From: Panicum virgatum
Lineage: Eukaryota > Streptophyta > Magnoliopsida > Poales > Poaceae
Direction: 5' to 3'
Assembly: GCF_016808335.1 (NCBI RefSeq)
Contig: NC_053149.1
Span: 32,764,087 to 32,828,086 of the forward strand
DNA length: 64,000 nt
The translations under genes and the position numbers were made by a program. Below the pieces are notes generated by a model. The model saw only the letters and a program-made list of their open reading frames with translations. It did no database searches and was not told the DNA's origin. This document shows positions 19,803 to 33,247 of the stretch, in pieces; within the stretch, counting starts at the first letter, position 1, and every line of letters begins with the position of its first letter.

Positions 19803-21564
19803 CTATTTGTAATGCAAGAACAGAATTATAAACACACATGGGCAATCGTTTATAGAGTAGTTAAATAACAATTTTAAGTACACAAGGCATCATGATCAAC
19901 AGCACAAATGAAGTTTACTAACTTCATAAACAAGTGGGGGTGATATCCTATAACAAATAAGTCATGATTTGCTAATAAATAAACAACTCAAAGCACAAAC
20001 AGAAATAAATTTAGCAAAAATTACCCTAAACAGAAAATGAACAAATTAAGCTATCCTGTAAAAATCATGCCAAAACATGTAGTCATTTAATCACAACAAA
20101 TCAATCATTCAGACAACACCTAGAACAAACTTGAATTATACAGGTCAAAATAGAGCAAAGAAGAAGCTCAAAATTTAACAGGATGTTCACACAGAAATGA
20201 ATTAGCTACTATGAATTTTACATGATTTCAAAGATTCCAAAACATCCAAGTTTACATTTTTCTGAATTTCCTACGATTTTCTATGGAATTTCAAAGATCT
20301 CAGCTAGAAATTACAAAGAAGTCCTTAGAGCACTATTCAACTGAGTCTATGGCTATTCAAAGAACCCCCTGGGTTTTCTCGAATTCAAAACCGAAGTCCC
20401 TGGGTCGGGTCAGAGGGAGGGGCGACGGTTGACCGGCCAAATCCCGGCGAGGGGTAGGTTGGGAAAAACGGAGAGGAAGTCGAGGCGGTTCTCTGGATGC
20501 TCTTGGGTCGTGAAATGAGGGCTGGAGGAGGTCGGTCCATGGCGAGCGGCGGCCGGTGGAGCTCGGAGCACGTCGGCGGGGTGGCTCCGGTGGGATTCGG
20601 GCGAGGGAAAAGGGCTGGGGAGCTGCGCGAGGTCGAGGCACAGCTAAAGGAGTGGTCAGCGTGGGCGGGGAAACTGCGGAGAGGCGGGTCGATGGCAGCG
20701 TGGAGCTCGCCGGGGTTCTGTGGGTGAAGGTGGCGGCGTTCTGTGGCGTGGGAGCGAGGAGAGAGCAAAAGGGTGAGAGGAATCGCTTTCTGGGGCTTTT
20801 GTAGCGCCCGTGCGCGCGCTAGGCGAGGGCGGCGGGCTCTGCAGCGGGCGCTCCACGGCGGCGTCGCGGTGGCGGCCGCGGGGCAGCTCTGAGCTTGGCG
20901 GGGGCGTGTGGCACGGCCGGGGAGGCTCCAGCGCGAAGCCAAAGGCGGCAGAGGAGCATCAGGGCGACGCGTGGAAGCCAGTGCGACGCAGAACGCGGCC
21001 GGGCGGGCTCTCCACGGCGCCGGCGACACTGCACAGCGGCGACGCTAGAGAAAAACAGAGGAAAGGAGCTGGAGGTGGAAGAAAGGATCATTTTGCAATT
21101 TCTAAAAATTCCAGGGACTAGTCTGTAAACTGGAGATAACTTTTAAAATAGAGCTCAAATGAAAAAGTGCCCAACATGAAAGTTGTTCAACTTTTCAAGA
21201 TCTACAACTTTTATGTTGTGCAAAAATTTATTTGATCAAAGATTCAAGAGCTAATTTTGAAAACATAGAAGGGAATTTGAATTCAAAGGAAACTTGACTT
21301 TTTCAATGAAATCTCACTTCAAACTTGGGCTGATTTGAAAAGTTTCCTGCCATGTGATGATTACACCATATTTTTCAAAAACACCCTCCACAAAAGCTAT
21401 AATTTCACACCCAATTCAAATATAACTGCAGAAAGACCCTTGCATAAAATCAATATTACACATATAACCTTTTCTAATTACAAAAAGGTCCTTTTTCAAG
21501 CAAAACAAGCTCATGATGTATAAAAGGTATGCAACACTAATGTGCAGACACCTAGGTTGTCACA

Positions 21565-21577
21565 GCCTTCCCCCCTA
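21565..21577 (-). other. Polypurine tract of element D
   Basis: On the minus strand a purine run ending AGGC (plus strand GCCTTCCCCCCTA) lies directly upstream of the 3' LTR. Confidence 0.8.
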
Positions 21578-24500
21578 AAAGGAATCTCGCCCCGAGATTA
21601 CCGGAAGAAAAGAAATGGAAAGATTTGATACCTGAATTTGTTCTAAGAAAGTCAGGAAAGTTTCTTTGGAGAAAGTTTTCAGTCTCCCAAGTAGCTTCTT
21701 CTTCAGTATGATGATTCCATTGGATTTTGTACATTTTAATCTTCTCCCTTCTAGTACTTCTTTCCTTGGTGTCAAGAATCTTGATTGGATGCTCCGTATA
21801 AGATAGATCGGATTCAATCTCGATATCTTGTGGTTCAAGGATCTCAGTAGGTACCCTGGTGCACTTCCGGAGTTGTGATACATGGAAGACATCATGAATG
21901 GCGGCCAACTGAGAAGGAAGACGAAGTCGGTAGGCCACGGGTCCACAAGTTTTGATGATTTCAAATGGTCCGATGTATCGGGGTGCTAATTTCCCTTTGA
22001 TACCGAAGCGTTGAACACCTCTAGTAGGAGATACTCGCAAATATACGAAATCCCCTACCTCGAATTGTAAAGGATCTCTTCTTTTGTCTGCATAACTTTT
22101 CTGTCTTGATTGGGCTGCTTTAAGATTAGTCTGGATAACTTTGACTTTCTCCTCTGCCTCAGAGACTAAATCTGGCCCAAAGATTTTGCGTTCTCCAGCT
22201 TGTGACCAACTCAAAGGAGTTCGACACCTTCGATCGTATAACGCTTCGAATGGTGCCATTTGTAAGCTGGATTGATAACTGTTATTGTAAGAGAATTCAA
22301 CTAGTGCTAGGCATTTGTCCCAGTTCTTGCCATATTGAATAGCACATGCCCTCAACATGTCTTCAAGGATTTGATTGATTCGTTCGGTTTGCTCATCTGT
22401 TTGTGGATGATAAGCTGAACTACGAATCAATTTAGATCCAAGGGATTCTTGCAATTGCTCCTAGAAACGTGCAATAAACTGAGCCCCACGATCTGAAATG
22501 ATCATCTTTGGAACTCCATGCAAACGAACAATTTGATCGAGATAAATCTCTGCATACCTTTTGGCAGAGTAAGTTGTATGCACTGGAATAAAATGAGCGG
22601 TCTTGGTGAGTCTATCAACGATTACCCAAATAGAATCACGCTTATGAGAAGTGTTGGGTAAACCGACAATAAAATCCATACTGATGTCCTCCCATTTCCA
22701 GGATGGAATGGGTAAAGGTTGGAGAGTACCAGCTACTTTCAAGTGACTAGCCTTAACTCTTTGATAGACATCACACTCAGAAACATATCTGGCAATCTCT
22801 CTTTTCATTCGAGTCCACCAGAAATCTTGTTTAAGATCTTGATACACCTTGGTACTACCAGGATGAATCGAAAACTTCGATAGATGTGCTTCGTCAAGAA
22901 TTTGCTTTCTAAGCTGATGATCCTTGGGTACAACAAGTCGAGATTCAAACCATAGAACTCCTCTATGATCCACTCGGAAACATTTGTACTTGGCTTCACC
23001 TTGGGATAATTTTTCCTTGATGATCTTGATACCCTCATCATGTAATTGTGCCATGATGATGCTATCATGAAGTGTAGGCTCAATAGATATATGGTTCAAA
23101 CTTCCTTGAGGTACCATTTCTAGATTTAACTTCATCATTTCCTGGCATAGAGTTTCATTGAATGGTTCTATAGATAGACAATGGCATTGTGACTTGCGGC
23201 TGAGTGCATCCGCAACCACATTAGCCTTTCCTGGATGATAGTGCACTTCTAGATCATAGTCCTTTATCAACTCTAGCCAGCGTCTCTGTCTCATGTTGAG
23301 ATCAACTTGGGTGAAGATATATTTGAGGCTCTTATAGTCAGTGTAAATATTACAATGAGTTCCCATAAGATGATATCTCCAAAACTTGAGAGCGTGTATA
23401 ACAGCTGCTAACTCCAGATCATGTGTTGGATAATTCTTCTCATGATTCCGGAGAGCTCTTGATGCATAAGCAATAACCCGATTGTCTTGCATAAGCACAC
23501 AACCAAGTCCCGTACCAGAAGCATCACAATAGACATCAAAAGGTTTGGTACTGTCCGGTGTAGCCAACACTGGAGCAGTAGTTAATCGTGCTTTGAGAGT
23601 TTGAAAAGATTTTTCACATTTATCATTCCAAACAAACTTCACTCCCTTCTTCAATAACTCCGTCATAGGCTTGGCTTTTCTGGAGAAATCAAGGATGAAT
23701 CGACGATAATATCCCGCTAAACCAAGAAAACTGCGAATTTGATGAACTAAAGTAGGAGATTCCCAATCCATCACTTCTTGTACTTTAGTTGGATCAAATG
23801 ATATACCATCACTGGAGATAGTGTGGCCTAAGAATTTTACACTGTCCAACCAAAATTCACACTTGGAGATTTTGGCATAAAGATGATGATCTCGTAATCA
23901 TTGAAGAACGATACGCAAATGCTCAGCATGATCTTCTTCATTCTTGGAGTAGATCAAAATATCATCAATGAATACCATGACGAATTTATCCAGCTCCGGC
24001 ATGAAGACTGAATTCATCAGGTACATAAAATAGGCCGGAGCATTGGTAAGACCAAAAGACATAACCAGATATTCATAGAGTCCATATCTGGTCGAGAAAG
24101 CAGTCTTTGGAATATCACAAGGCCTGATCTTAATTTGATGATAGCCAAAACGAAGATCAATCTTAGAGAAAACCTTAGCTCCAGCTAACTGGTCAAATAG
24201 GATATCAATGCGGGGAAGAGGATACTTGTTTTTAATAGTGACCGCATTGAGTGGTCAATAATCAACACATAGCCTCAAGTTGTTGTCCTTCTTCTTCACA
24301 AACAGGGCTGGACATCCCCAGGGTGAAGAACTTGGACGTATAAAGCCCTTGTCAAGAAGGTCTTGGAGTTGGACTTTCAATTCTGCTAACTCATTAGGAG
24401 GCATTCGGTATGACCTCTTAGATATAGGGGCGGTACCGGGTTGAAGTTCAATAACAAACTCGATATCTCTATCAGGGGGCATTCCAGGCAAATCATCTGG

Positions 24501-26097
24501 AAATACATCAGCATACTCCCACACAACAGGGATATCTTCAAGTTTAATTTCTTTTGTGGCATAGGCACAAGAGTTGAAGCACTCTCGTTGTGGTAGATAG
24601 AGTATGGTGGCTCCTTGGTATGGTGAATTTATCTCGATAGCTCGGGAAGAGATATCTAACAGTACTTTATGTTTAGTCATCCAATCCATGCCCAAAATAA
24701 CATCCATGCCTTCTAAATTCAACAAAATCAAATCTGTCTTTATCACTTTACTACCCAACTTAAGGGGTACATGTGTAGTGATTTGATTGGAAGCTATCTT
24801 CCCACCAGGGGTTGCTACCATAAAAGATCCTTTAGTATGACAAAAGTCCAATCCTATTCTTGCTCCAAATTTGGCTTTATAAAACTATGAGTTGCACCAG
24901 AATCAAACAATATGACTGCGGGTTTATTGTGAATAGAGAAAGTACCCGTCATTACTGGTGCTCCTTCTGGAAGGTCTGCAAGAGTAGTGAAGTTAACTCG
25001 CCCTTGCCGGACTTGCACCATTTGCCTCTTGACCTTGCCCTTGTTGTTGTTCTGGTTGGAGTTTTGCCCTGGATTATTCTTTCTGGGCTGCGGACAATTC
25101 CTGGCAAAGTGAGAAGTACTGCCGCAGTTGAAGCATCGATTATTATCATTCCCACTATTGAACTGTGGGGCATTCGGCCTTGGGCGAAACTGCTACTGCT
25201 GCTGCTGTTGCTGAGGCACTGGAGGTCTGAATCCTCCTTGCTGCTGGGGCGGCCTAAAGACAAGCCTGCCCACTGGGGCATTTCTCTGTGGAGGTCTGGG
25301 TGGAGTGTTCTGCACCAGACAATACCTTGGTGGCTGAGCACTCGAGGGTCCTATTGGTGCCTTCCGCTTCTTCTCAGCACGATGGGCATCAATACAGTCT
25401 TCTTGAGTAATGGCCAGGTTGACTAGCTCATTATAAGTGTTGGGCTGAACAAGGTTCAGGCATTCCTTGAGCTTGGTAGTGAGGCCACGACTAAAACGAT
25501 CACATTTCTTGGCATCCGTATCAGCATGATGGCCCGCATATTGGCACAGGTGATTGAAAGTCTGTGCATATTGTAGAATAGTGCGGGTTCCTTGATTTAG
25601 AGCCAAGAACTCATTCAACTTTCTCTCTATCAGTCCCTCAGGAATATGATGTGATCTGAAGGCAGTTCGGAATTCCTCCCAAGAGATGACATGTTCAGCA
25701 GGCTGCATCTCACAATAATGATCCCACCATATACGTGCAGGACCACGAAGTTGTTGGGCGGCAAAGTGGGCCTTGTTTGCATCAGCACACGGTACCGCTA
25801 ACAGAGCAAACTTGGAATTGATAGTACGGAGCCAAGCATCAGCATCCAGTGGGTCATCAGCTCGCTGAAAAGTGGAGGTTGGGTACCAAAGAACTCCTGG
25901 TAACCCGCGGGTTGAGCATCCCGTCCTCCATGATGTTGGCGTGGCTGATTTTGTTGCCCTTGGACTAACTAGTGAAGTAGCTCAGTCTGCATGACCATTA
26001 ATTCGGCCAGATTCGACGGTGGTGGCGGTGGCTGCTGAGATCCACTGCCACTCTCACGGCCAAAGCCTTCAGGCGTTCCACGAGTTTGACCAACCAT
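21578..26097 (-). pseudogene. Broken gag-pol of element D
   Basis: Homologous to the A polyprotein along its length. The ATG at 26095-26097 again follows ATTACAG. The zinc knuckle is near 25090-25135, the protease DSGA near 24900, RT/RNase H at ~22900-24850, and integrase plus chromodomain at ~21650-22800. Visible breaks: stop at 24255 (CGA to TGA), 23898 (CGA to TGA), 22461 (TGG to TAG) and frame changes around 24860 and 25200. Most breaks are C-to-T type changes expected in methylated DNA. Not able to make its own proteins. Confidence 0.93.
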
Positions 26098-26737
26098 CTG
26101 TAATTATAGAAGACATCCATTAGATACATTTCTCTTGCTCCCAAAATCAATGGTAAATGCAGTGATCAAACATTGGATATCAAAATAAAATCAGTAGAAT
26201 TCAACTAAATGCGGTGTAGCATAATATGCACAACACATATTTGTGCAACCCATAAAACTCAAAATTTGTCAGCTGTTAGATGGCTTCATGCTCCATCGTA
26301 TTGATACTCAATGCTGAGAGCAGAAGGGGTAAAGAAGATAATCTAGCAATTCACTCTTCACCGTTCTGTGCTAAGCTGCTAATCAACAGAGGTTATAGAA
26401 GTGATTGGACTAAAAATATAGTCTCACAGATTTCATAGGCTAAAACTTGATGAGCACCCATGCCACAAAAACTTGCAACATTTTTAGTATTCATCAAACG
26501 GCCTAGAAACGCACAAATGAAGAGATTGGCAAATAGGAAGATCATGATTTCCAAACTGGTAGCTACTTATATTACATCCAAAGTAGCCTTTTTTATACAA
26601 CCTAGCATCATACATCCTTACCACATATAATACAACAAGTGGTACTCCTCCCTAGGGCTATTTTACAACATTGTCTTCCCTATGTACATATGCTACAATA
26701 AAAGAAAACACAACTATCTAGGACAAGTCTAAGGCGC
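26098..26737 (-). other. ORF0-gag spacer of element D
   Basis: Non-coding and collinear with 5284-5918 of A; no separate feature seen. Confidence 0.6.
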
Positions 26738-27641
26738 CTAGAAGTCATCGAGGTTGCCCATAGAAGAGGCACTGCCGGAAGAAGAGTCGTCCGGCTGAGG
26801 GTTAGGCTCAGCAAGTGCGTGCTCTGAAGCAATCTCTGAAACTCTCTCCATCTGCTCTGGATCCACTTCTGCTGCTGCAGGCTCAGCTGGAGCATCCAGT
26901 TGCTCCTAGAGCGCACCAATATGGGCTAAAGCATCAGTCCAATCTGCTTGAAGCTCATTCACCTGCCCCTGAAGAAAACCGATCACTGTACCACGCTGCA
27001 CTATCTCAGCACCATGCTCCAAAAGCCTGATGCTCAAACTGTGCAATAGCCTGATCCCTACCAGCAACGGCATCCTGAAGTCCCTGAATCTGAGTATCCC
27101 TCAAACGAAGACCTCACTGGAAGGACTGAGCTAAGTCTATCACCTGCTCCATGTGTCGCTGCTGAAGTATCTGGTAGTGAGACTGCGCATTCATATATCT
27201 GACTACTGCCTGAATAGTCTCCTCAGCTACATCTCCAATTAAGTGCCCAAAGTGTGTGGTCCTGAAGAGCCACTCTGCCTTACCAGCATTGACGGCTGGA
27301 AACAAACCAATAGGATATGTAGCTACCTCCTCAGGATGGTGCTCACAAAAAGTAGTGATAGCTCTGAGAGCTGCCGTCTCAAAGGCGTCCACCAAACGAT
27401 ATCCCACCACCTCAATATCAATAGGTGGCCAATCCAAGGTAGGGTGCTGAGGAATGGTCATGGTAATTCGGTTCTTCTGAATTCCATCCTCAGAAAACTG
27501 GCGTCTCGTGTACTGGGGTGGATCTGGGTAGTGGAAGATACGAAGTGAATCCCAAAGAATCCTCGGAAAACCCTCCCAGTACAGACAGTCGGTATGAGCA
27601 TTTCCCTCCTCATCCCAACGGATATGGTAACAGTCCGCCAT
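26738..27641 (-). pseudogene. Broken ORF0 of element D
   Basis: Starts MADCYHIRWDEEGNAH and ends NLDDF, collinear with A ORF0. A CGA-to-TGA stop at 27114-27116 cuts it after the N-terminal domain, and the coiled-coil half has further damage. The base before the ATG reads CAA instead of CAG, so the possible splice acceptor is lost here. The N-terminal half is highly similar to A, which supports ORF0 as a genuine coding gene of this family. Confidence 0.85.
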
Positions 27642-28895
27642 TTGAATCAAAAAGATTCAAATGTGAGTAATGTGATTACCTCAAGACTTCTCAAATAAAG
27701 CTTTAAGAAGACTGCGGAAAAGCAAATGTGATTCTAATTCAAAAGATGACATGGTTCCAAACTCAGAAAATAATAAACCACAATTGGTACTGGTTCATCA
27801 TTTGAGATTCTAAGGAATGAAAAGATCCTTATAACAACATGATGGGGCTTAGGATGAAAACAGGACTCAAAACCACCTTTTTCATCCAAGAAAGTCTAAG
27901 CATTTTAACAAGCATGCTTCTAAAATAAAAATTTAACTCACTTATGATTTAAACACACTAACACTTATCTATGAGGATTCATACTAGAAATTCCTTAAAA
28001 AGCTCATGTAACAACTTCAAATACTAGGAACCAATCAAACATCAACCAGATATGCATGCACGTCCTGAACGTCCTCACAAGATAAACAATTGCCAACTAT
28101 CGTTGGGCTTACGTGGTTAGCACGGTGGCATACATAAATACGGCTCTCCCTATATAGCTAGTTGGTAAAATCTAACCGTTCTTAACTTATTAAATCGCGG
28201 TTAGCGTACCTGCAGAAGATTGACATAACATATATATATCCATTGAACCTTTCATGCCAGCACCCATGAAAGCGTCCCCATACATTACCGCTCACTATAA
28301 AAGCGGCAGCCATACAATTTCCGCCGTATGGCCAACGTTAACATACGCTACCCAGTGGCGTATTCACAAGTTCCTTTACTCCCAATATAGTCGACCGAGA
28401 TCGATATATTGGCAGCAGCTCAAGTAGGCCACTGCTTGAGCACAGCGTTCGGTTCGCATCGCCGACGGGAAGGTCAGACTCCCTCAGCTGATTGAGTACA
28501 CTTTACTTCCAATATAGTCAACTAATAGTTGGTATATTGGGAGCACCTCAAGTAAGCCACTGCTTGAGGGCAGCGTTCGGCTCGCATCACCGACAGGAAG
28601 GTCAGATTCCCTCAGCAGACCGAGGATCCATACCTTCTTACCTCAACGTAGGTGCGTCGTTACAGGAATTAAGAGTTGCTTGTGAGTATGGTTTAATAAA
28701 ATGTAAAGTGCTGGAAGTCAGATAACATAAACCACACATAAATAGCCACCTAGTAATTCCCGTAAATTCCCTAGGACTTTACGTTCTATGCATAACCCTT
28801 AACGATTCCAACGTAGTTTTCCGAAATTCTTTGTTGGTCCAATTTTATACGGAAAACGATTTTTAAGGTTCCAACACCTCTGGTGTACGCTTGTA
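27642..28895 (-). other. Leader of element D with duplicated hairpins
   Basis: Collinear with the A leader. Two repeat units at about 28382-28615 hold hairpins at 28382-28412 and 28509-28540. Pairing of both stems is kept despite base changes. Confidence 0.75.
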
Positions 28896-28907
28896 GCTCG
28901 GATACCA
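28896..28907 (-). other. Primer binding site of element D
   Basis: The minus strand reads TGGTATCCGAGC two bases inside the LTR, one mismatch from the tRNA-Met type. Confidence 0.8.
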
Positions 28908-28909
28908 GC

Positions 28910-31900
28910 TGTGGCAGAACCACCTGAATTATCCCGGCTCAAGTGCGCAGGGCATCACCATAAAGGCAACACTAACTCAAACGCACTTCAAACGGAACAA
29001 TTCTTGGTCTGTCGGGTAACGTCCCGATACAACCACTGGTTCTCGGATCGAACAAGCATACCCCGCACGAAGGCGAGTCCAGAGATATTACAACCACCAT
29101 TTTGCAACACATACATAGTATTGATTACAAACCAGTTCAGACCATTATTACAAAACCAACATAAGTAAAGCAGTTATACAAGCCATAACTATAAGTTCAG
29201 AGTTTAGACAGCGGAAGATAAAACACGACGGCTACAACACATCGCAAAAGGACACCAGGCTAGCCCAAGCATGGTATCACTCGTCATAGTCATTGCCGGT
29301 CGAAGACGTATCCCACTCTACGGACCAGCCAGGAGGCAATGAGCAAGGATAGGTCAAGCTAGCGATCTGTTCCTCAAAACTCATACCTGAAAAAGGGTTT
29401 CAACAGCAAGGCTGAGTATTCTAATACTCAGCAAGACTTAACCGTCCATGGGTATACGTAGCCCACTTTAACTAGACTATGCAAGGCTTTGAAAGGCTCT
29501 GGTTTTCCTTTTGCTGAAAAGCAATAAAGAGTAGATCCTTACTTTCAAGTTTTAGCTTTCAAGATTCTAGTTGATTAACCATTCTATGTAAGCAACTACT
29601 ATCCAATCATGGTAGAAAACTAAGCAAACATCAAGATTGATAAATAATATTGTTGCTCTTATTACTCTGTGTGGCAAAGGGATCAAGCAGTCTCATTTCA
29701 TCGTGAGAGGCGGACAATTCTGAATCGAAATTCAACCTGGCCAGGCAAACCTAACACACACGTCGAGAACACCGTCGGGTCGTTCCCAAACAACCGTTGA
29801 CCTTTCTTTCCGGCTTGTGGATAGTTTCACTCTCCCCGACTGCAGGGCTCCAAGGCCGAACCTTGTCCCTAGAAGTCCTAGTGTTGCGCAACATAAAAAT
29901 AAAACCTATCCCTAAGAGAGAGTGGGAGGTATATCCACTCCCCGGTCCAATCGGCTACTAGGCTTGCCGCGTACCATATTTACGGCATGTGGCTAGTACT
30001 TTCAAAAACTTAACCACCGCTACCACACACCGCGACCTTAGCAAGTTCATCAACACAGATGGGGTCTCACATAAGGTCATGATATCGAACACAACCCCGT
30101 CTGTTGTCCTTATATTTATAACAGAAAGGTAAACAATCGATTCCTATAAAACTCGTGAGTGACAGGCAATCACTCGACTTTTACCGGTCCTATAGCTTAG
30201 CAAGTAGTCGAACTCAAGTCTAGTGTTCAGTACATAGGTTCCTAGGATCATGCATCTAGGGTTTCAATTCAAATCCTAAGAACTGTAAATGCATAAGCAA
30301 GTAATAACAGTAAATGATAATAATTTGAAGTATAGGTTATGTCCGGGGCTTGCCTTCTCGATAGTCGCTAACTATTTCAGCTCTAGGCTCTTCCGAACTT
30401 TGGTCCGGGGCTTCAGTTAGTACGGCGGTGCTCGCTTAAGCTTCGAGATCACCTCCTTCGGAATCCGGGATCAGCTCGTACGTCCCGTCTGATAAGGCAG
30501 TCATATCTATATGTAATGCAAGAACAGAATTATAAACACACTTGGGCAATCGTTTATAAAGAAGTTAAATAATAATTTTAACTACACAAGGCATCATGAT
30601 CAACAGCACAAATGAAGTTTACTAACTTCATAAACAAGTGGGGGTGATATCCTATAACAAATAAGTCATGGTTTGCTAATAAATAAACAACTCAAAGCAC
30701 AAACAGAAATAAATTTAGCAAAAATCATGCCAAAACATGTAGTCATTTAATCACAACAAATCAATCATTCAGACAACACCTAGAACAAGCTTGAATTATA
30801 CATGTAAAAATAGAGCAAAGCAGAAGCTTAAAATTTAACACGATGTTGAAACAGAAATGAATTAGCTACTGTGAATTTTCCATGATTTTATCTACAAAGA
30901 ATTAATTTTGAGAAAATAAACAAAACAGAACAACAGATTATCAAGATTCATTTTTAGCTCCTGTTCTAGCCATGAACTGGGGCTTAAACTTCCTGTACAA
31001 GCTAAACTATGCAAAAAGGTCAATCATAAATATTTTCATGATTTATCATTAGCATAAACTATTTATCATAATTAAAGTCTATTAAACAAGGATTAAATCA
31101 AAGAAATAGATACACATGAGAACTGACCACGAAATTTTTATATAGAAACTAGTGTCACTTGAGTAAACTACCATAAAAATTTCAGAGCAATAAAAGCTTT
31201 CAATCATCAGATAAGAAAAAGATTAAATAACTAGTCATTATTTACCTAGTGACACAAAACAACTTGTACAGCAAAAACTGGCAACAAACACCTACCATAT
31301 TATGGTTCTAATGCAAAGAGCTATAAACAAGGATTCCAAAACATCTAAGTTTACATTTTTCCGAATTTCCTACGATTTTCTATGGAATTTCAAATATCTC
31401 AGCTAGAAATTACAAAGAAGTCCTTAGAGCACTATTCAACTGAGTCTATGGCTATTCAAAGAACCCCCTGGGTTTTCTCGAATTCAAAACCGAAGTCCCT
31501 GGGTCGGGTCAGAGGGAGGGGCGACAGTTGACCGGCCAAATCCCGACGAGGGGCTCACCGGCGGCGAGGGGTAGGTTCGGGAAAACGGAGAGGAAGTCGA
31601 GGCGGTTCTCCGGATGCTCTTGGGTCGCGAAATGAGGGCTGGAGGAGGTCGGTCCATGGCGAGCGGCGGCCGGTGGAGCTCGGAGCACGTCGGCGGGGTG
31701 GCTCCGATGGGATTCGGGCGAGGGAAAAGGGCTGGGGAGCTGTGCGAGGTCGAGGCGCGGCTAAAGGAGTGGTCAGCGTGGGCGGGGAAACTGACGAGAG
31801 GCGGGTCGACGGCAGCGTGGAGCTCGCCGGGGTTCTGTGGGTGACGGCGGTGGCGTTCTGTGGCGTGGGAGCGAGGAGAGAGCAAAAAGGTGAGAGGAAT

Positions 31901-32681
31901 CGCTTTCTGGGGCTTTTGTAGCGCCCGTGCGCGCGCTAGGCGAGGGCGGCGGGCTCTGCAGTGGGCGCTCCACGGCGGCGTCGTGGTGGCGGCCGCGGGG
32001 CAGCTCTAAGCTCGGCGGGGGCGCGTGGCACGGCCGGGGAGGCTCCAGCACGAAGCCAAAGGCGGTGGAGGAGCATCAGGGCGATGCGTAGAAGCCAGCG
32101 CGACGCAGAACGCGGCCGGCCGGGCTCTCCACGGCGCCGGTGACACTGCACAGCGGCGCCGCCAGAGAAAAACAGAGGAAAGGAGCTCGAGGTGGAAGAA
32201 AGGATCATTTTACAATTTCTGAAAATTCTAGGGACTAGTCTGTAAACAAGAGATAACTTTTAAAATAGAGCTCAAATGAAAAAGTGCCCAACATGAAAGT
32301 TGATAAACTTTTCAAGATCTACAACTTTTATGTTGTGCAAAAATTTATTTGATCAAAGATTCAAGAGCTAATTTTGAAAACATAGAAAGGAATTTGAATT
32401 CAAAGGAAACTTGACTTTTTCAATGCAATTTCACTTCAAACTTGGGCTGATTTGAAAAGTTTCCTGCCATGCGATGATTACACCATATTTTGCAAAAACA
32501 CCCTCCACAAAAGCTATAGTTGCACACCCAATTCAAATATAACTGCAGAAAGACCCTTGCATAAAATCAATATTACACATATAACCTTTTCTAATTACAA
32601 AAAGGTCCTTTTTCAAGCAAAACAAGCTCATGATGTATAAAAGGTATGCAACACTAATGTGCAGACACCTAGGGTGTCACA
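28910..32681 (-). repeat. 5' LTR of element D
   Basis: 3772 bp, plus-strand ends TGTGGCAGAA and GTGTCACA. It contains mini-gene exon 3 (29277-29386, intact with CAG acceptor), exon 2 (stop-bearing), a GC-rich promoter block (31500-32200) with CTACAAAAGCCC, and the GTGAGC donor-like site near 31555. Confidence 0.95.
29277..29386 (-). CDS. LTR mini-gene exon 3 (element D, 5' LTR)
   Basis: The same 35-residue frame as the 3' LTR copy, here with an intact TTTTTCAG acceptor. Confidence 0.35.
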
Positions 32682-32686
32682 ATTGC
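32682..32686. other. Target site duplication of D, right copy
   Basis: ATTGC, matching 18200-18204. Confidence 0.95.
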
Positions 32687-32914
32687 CCTGCTGCATCATA
32701 GAAGTAAGTGTAGACGATTCTCCGTCGGCTTTAGGAATGTAGAGACAAAACCCTCCTTGGTGCAACTAATCAAGTCATAATCGGTCAAGTCTAGGCCCGA
32801 TAAATACTTGATGTTATCATGTGCACCAACAAACTCAGAATCGGCGGTACCAATGAATGAAGAGGCATCACCATGCACAACCTCAACCTCATCGCCGATC
32901 CACTGAATAAGAAA
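32687..32914 (-). pseudogene. Element E: protease-RT linker
   Basis: Minus-strand frame between protease and RT, with DSEFVGAHDNIKYLSGLDL and other recognisable Tat-like linker residues. It continues across D into 18204. No domain is named. Confidence 0.6.
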
Positions 32915-33247
32915 CTAGTCCAAGGAAGATGGTACACATTGATTGGCATGAATCCAATCACGTCCAAGTATAAGGTTGAAGTTACCTTGCACCTCGGAGA
33001 CAAAGAATGCCGTCGCAACCGTCTTGCTCCCAATGGTCAACTCCATCAAAGCAACCCCCTTGACACCAATGGGATCACCTGCTCCAACGCCGCTGACCGT
33101 CATGTTCATCTTGATGAGCTCTTCTTCCGTCCCGCCGAGCTTCTTGTAGAGTGAATAGGGCATCAAGTTCACAATTGCCCCACTGTCCACAAGCATATGA
33201 GAAACTAGCTTCCCGTTGATGTGCCCCCTCATGTAGAGAGCCTTCAA
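32915..33247 (-). pseudogene. Element E: aspartic protease
   Basis: The frame holds LVDSGAIVNLMPYSLYKKLG, the retropepsin active site (D-S-G-A), followed by ILGRDWIHAN, the typical second flap-side motif of plant gypsy proteases. The domain is intact as a frame, but its Gag and RT neighbours are frame-shifted or separated. Confidence 0.85.

Larger units (their letters stand above)
18205..21564 (-). repeat. 3' LTR of element D
   Basis: On the plus strand it starts TGTGGCAGAA and ends TTGTCACA. It is 3360 bp, about 410 bp shorter than its partner, mainly because ~440 bp are missing near 20223. It keeps a 44 bp segment (20019-20062) that the 5' LTR has lost. Confidence 0.95.
18205..32681 (-). 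mobile_element. Element D: complete, decayed relative of A inserted in E
   Basis: A minus-strand element with two LTRs, primer binding site, duplicated hairpin leader, ORF0, gag-pol and polypurine tract, in the same order as A. The ATTGC duplications on both sides prove a single insertion. Coding regions carry several stops. The LTRs differ more than those of A and have separate deletions, so D is clearly older than A. Confidence 0.97.

Noticed and set aside
24860..25426. 188-codon plus-strand ORF in D (and a similar one at 61147-61923)
   Set aside because: Antisense shadows of the Gag region including the zinc knuckle; no known domain and not preserved in A.
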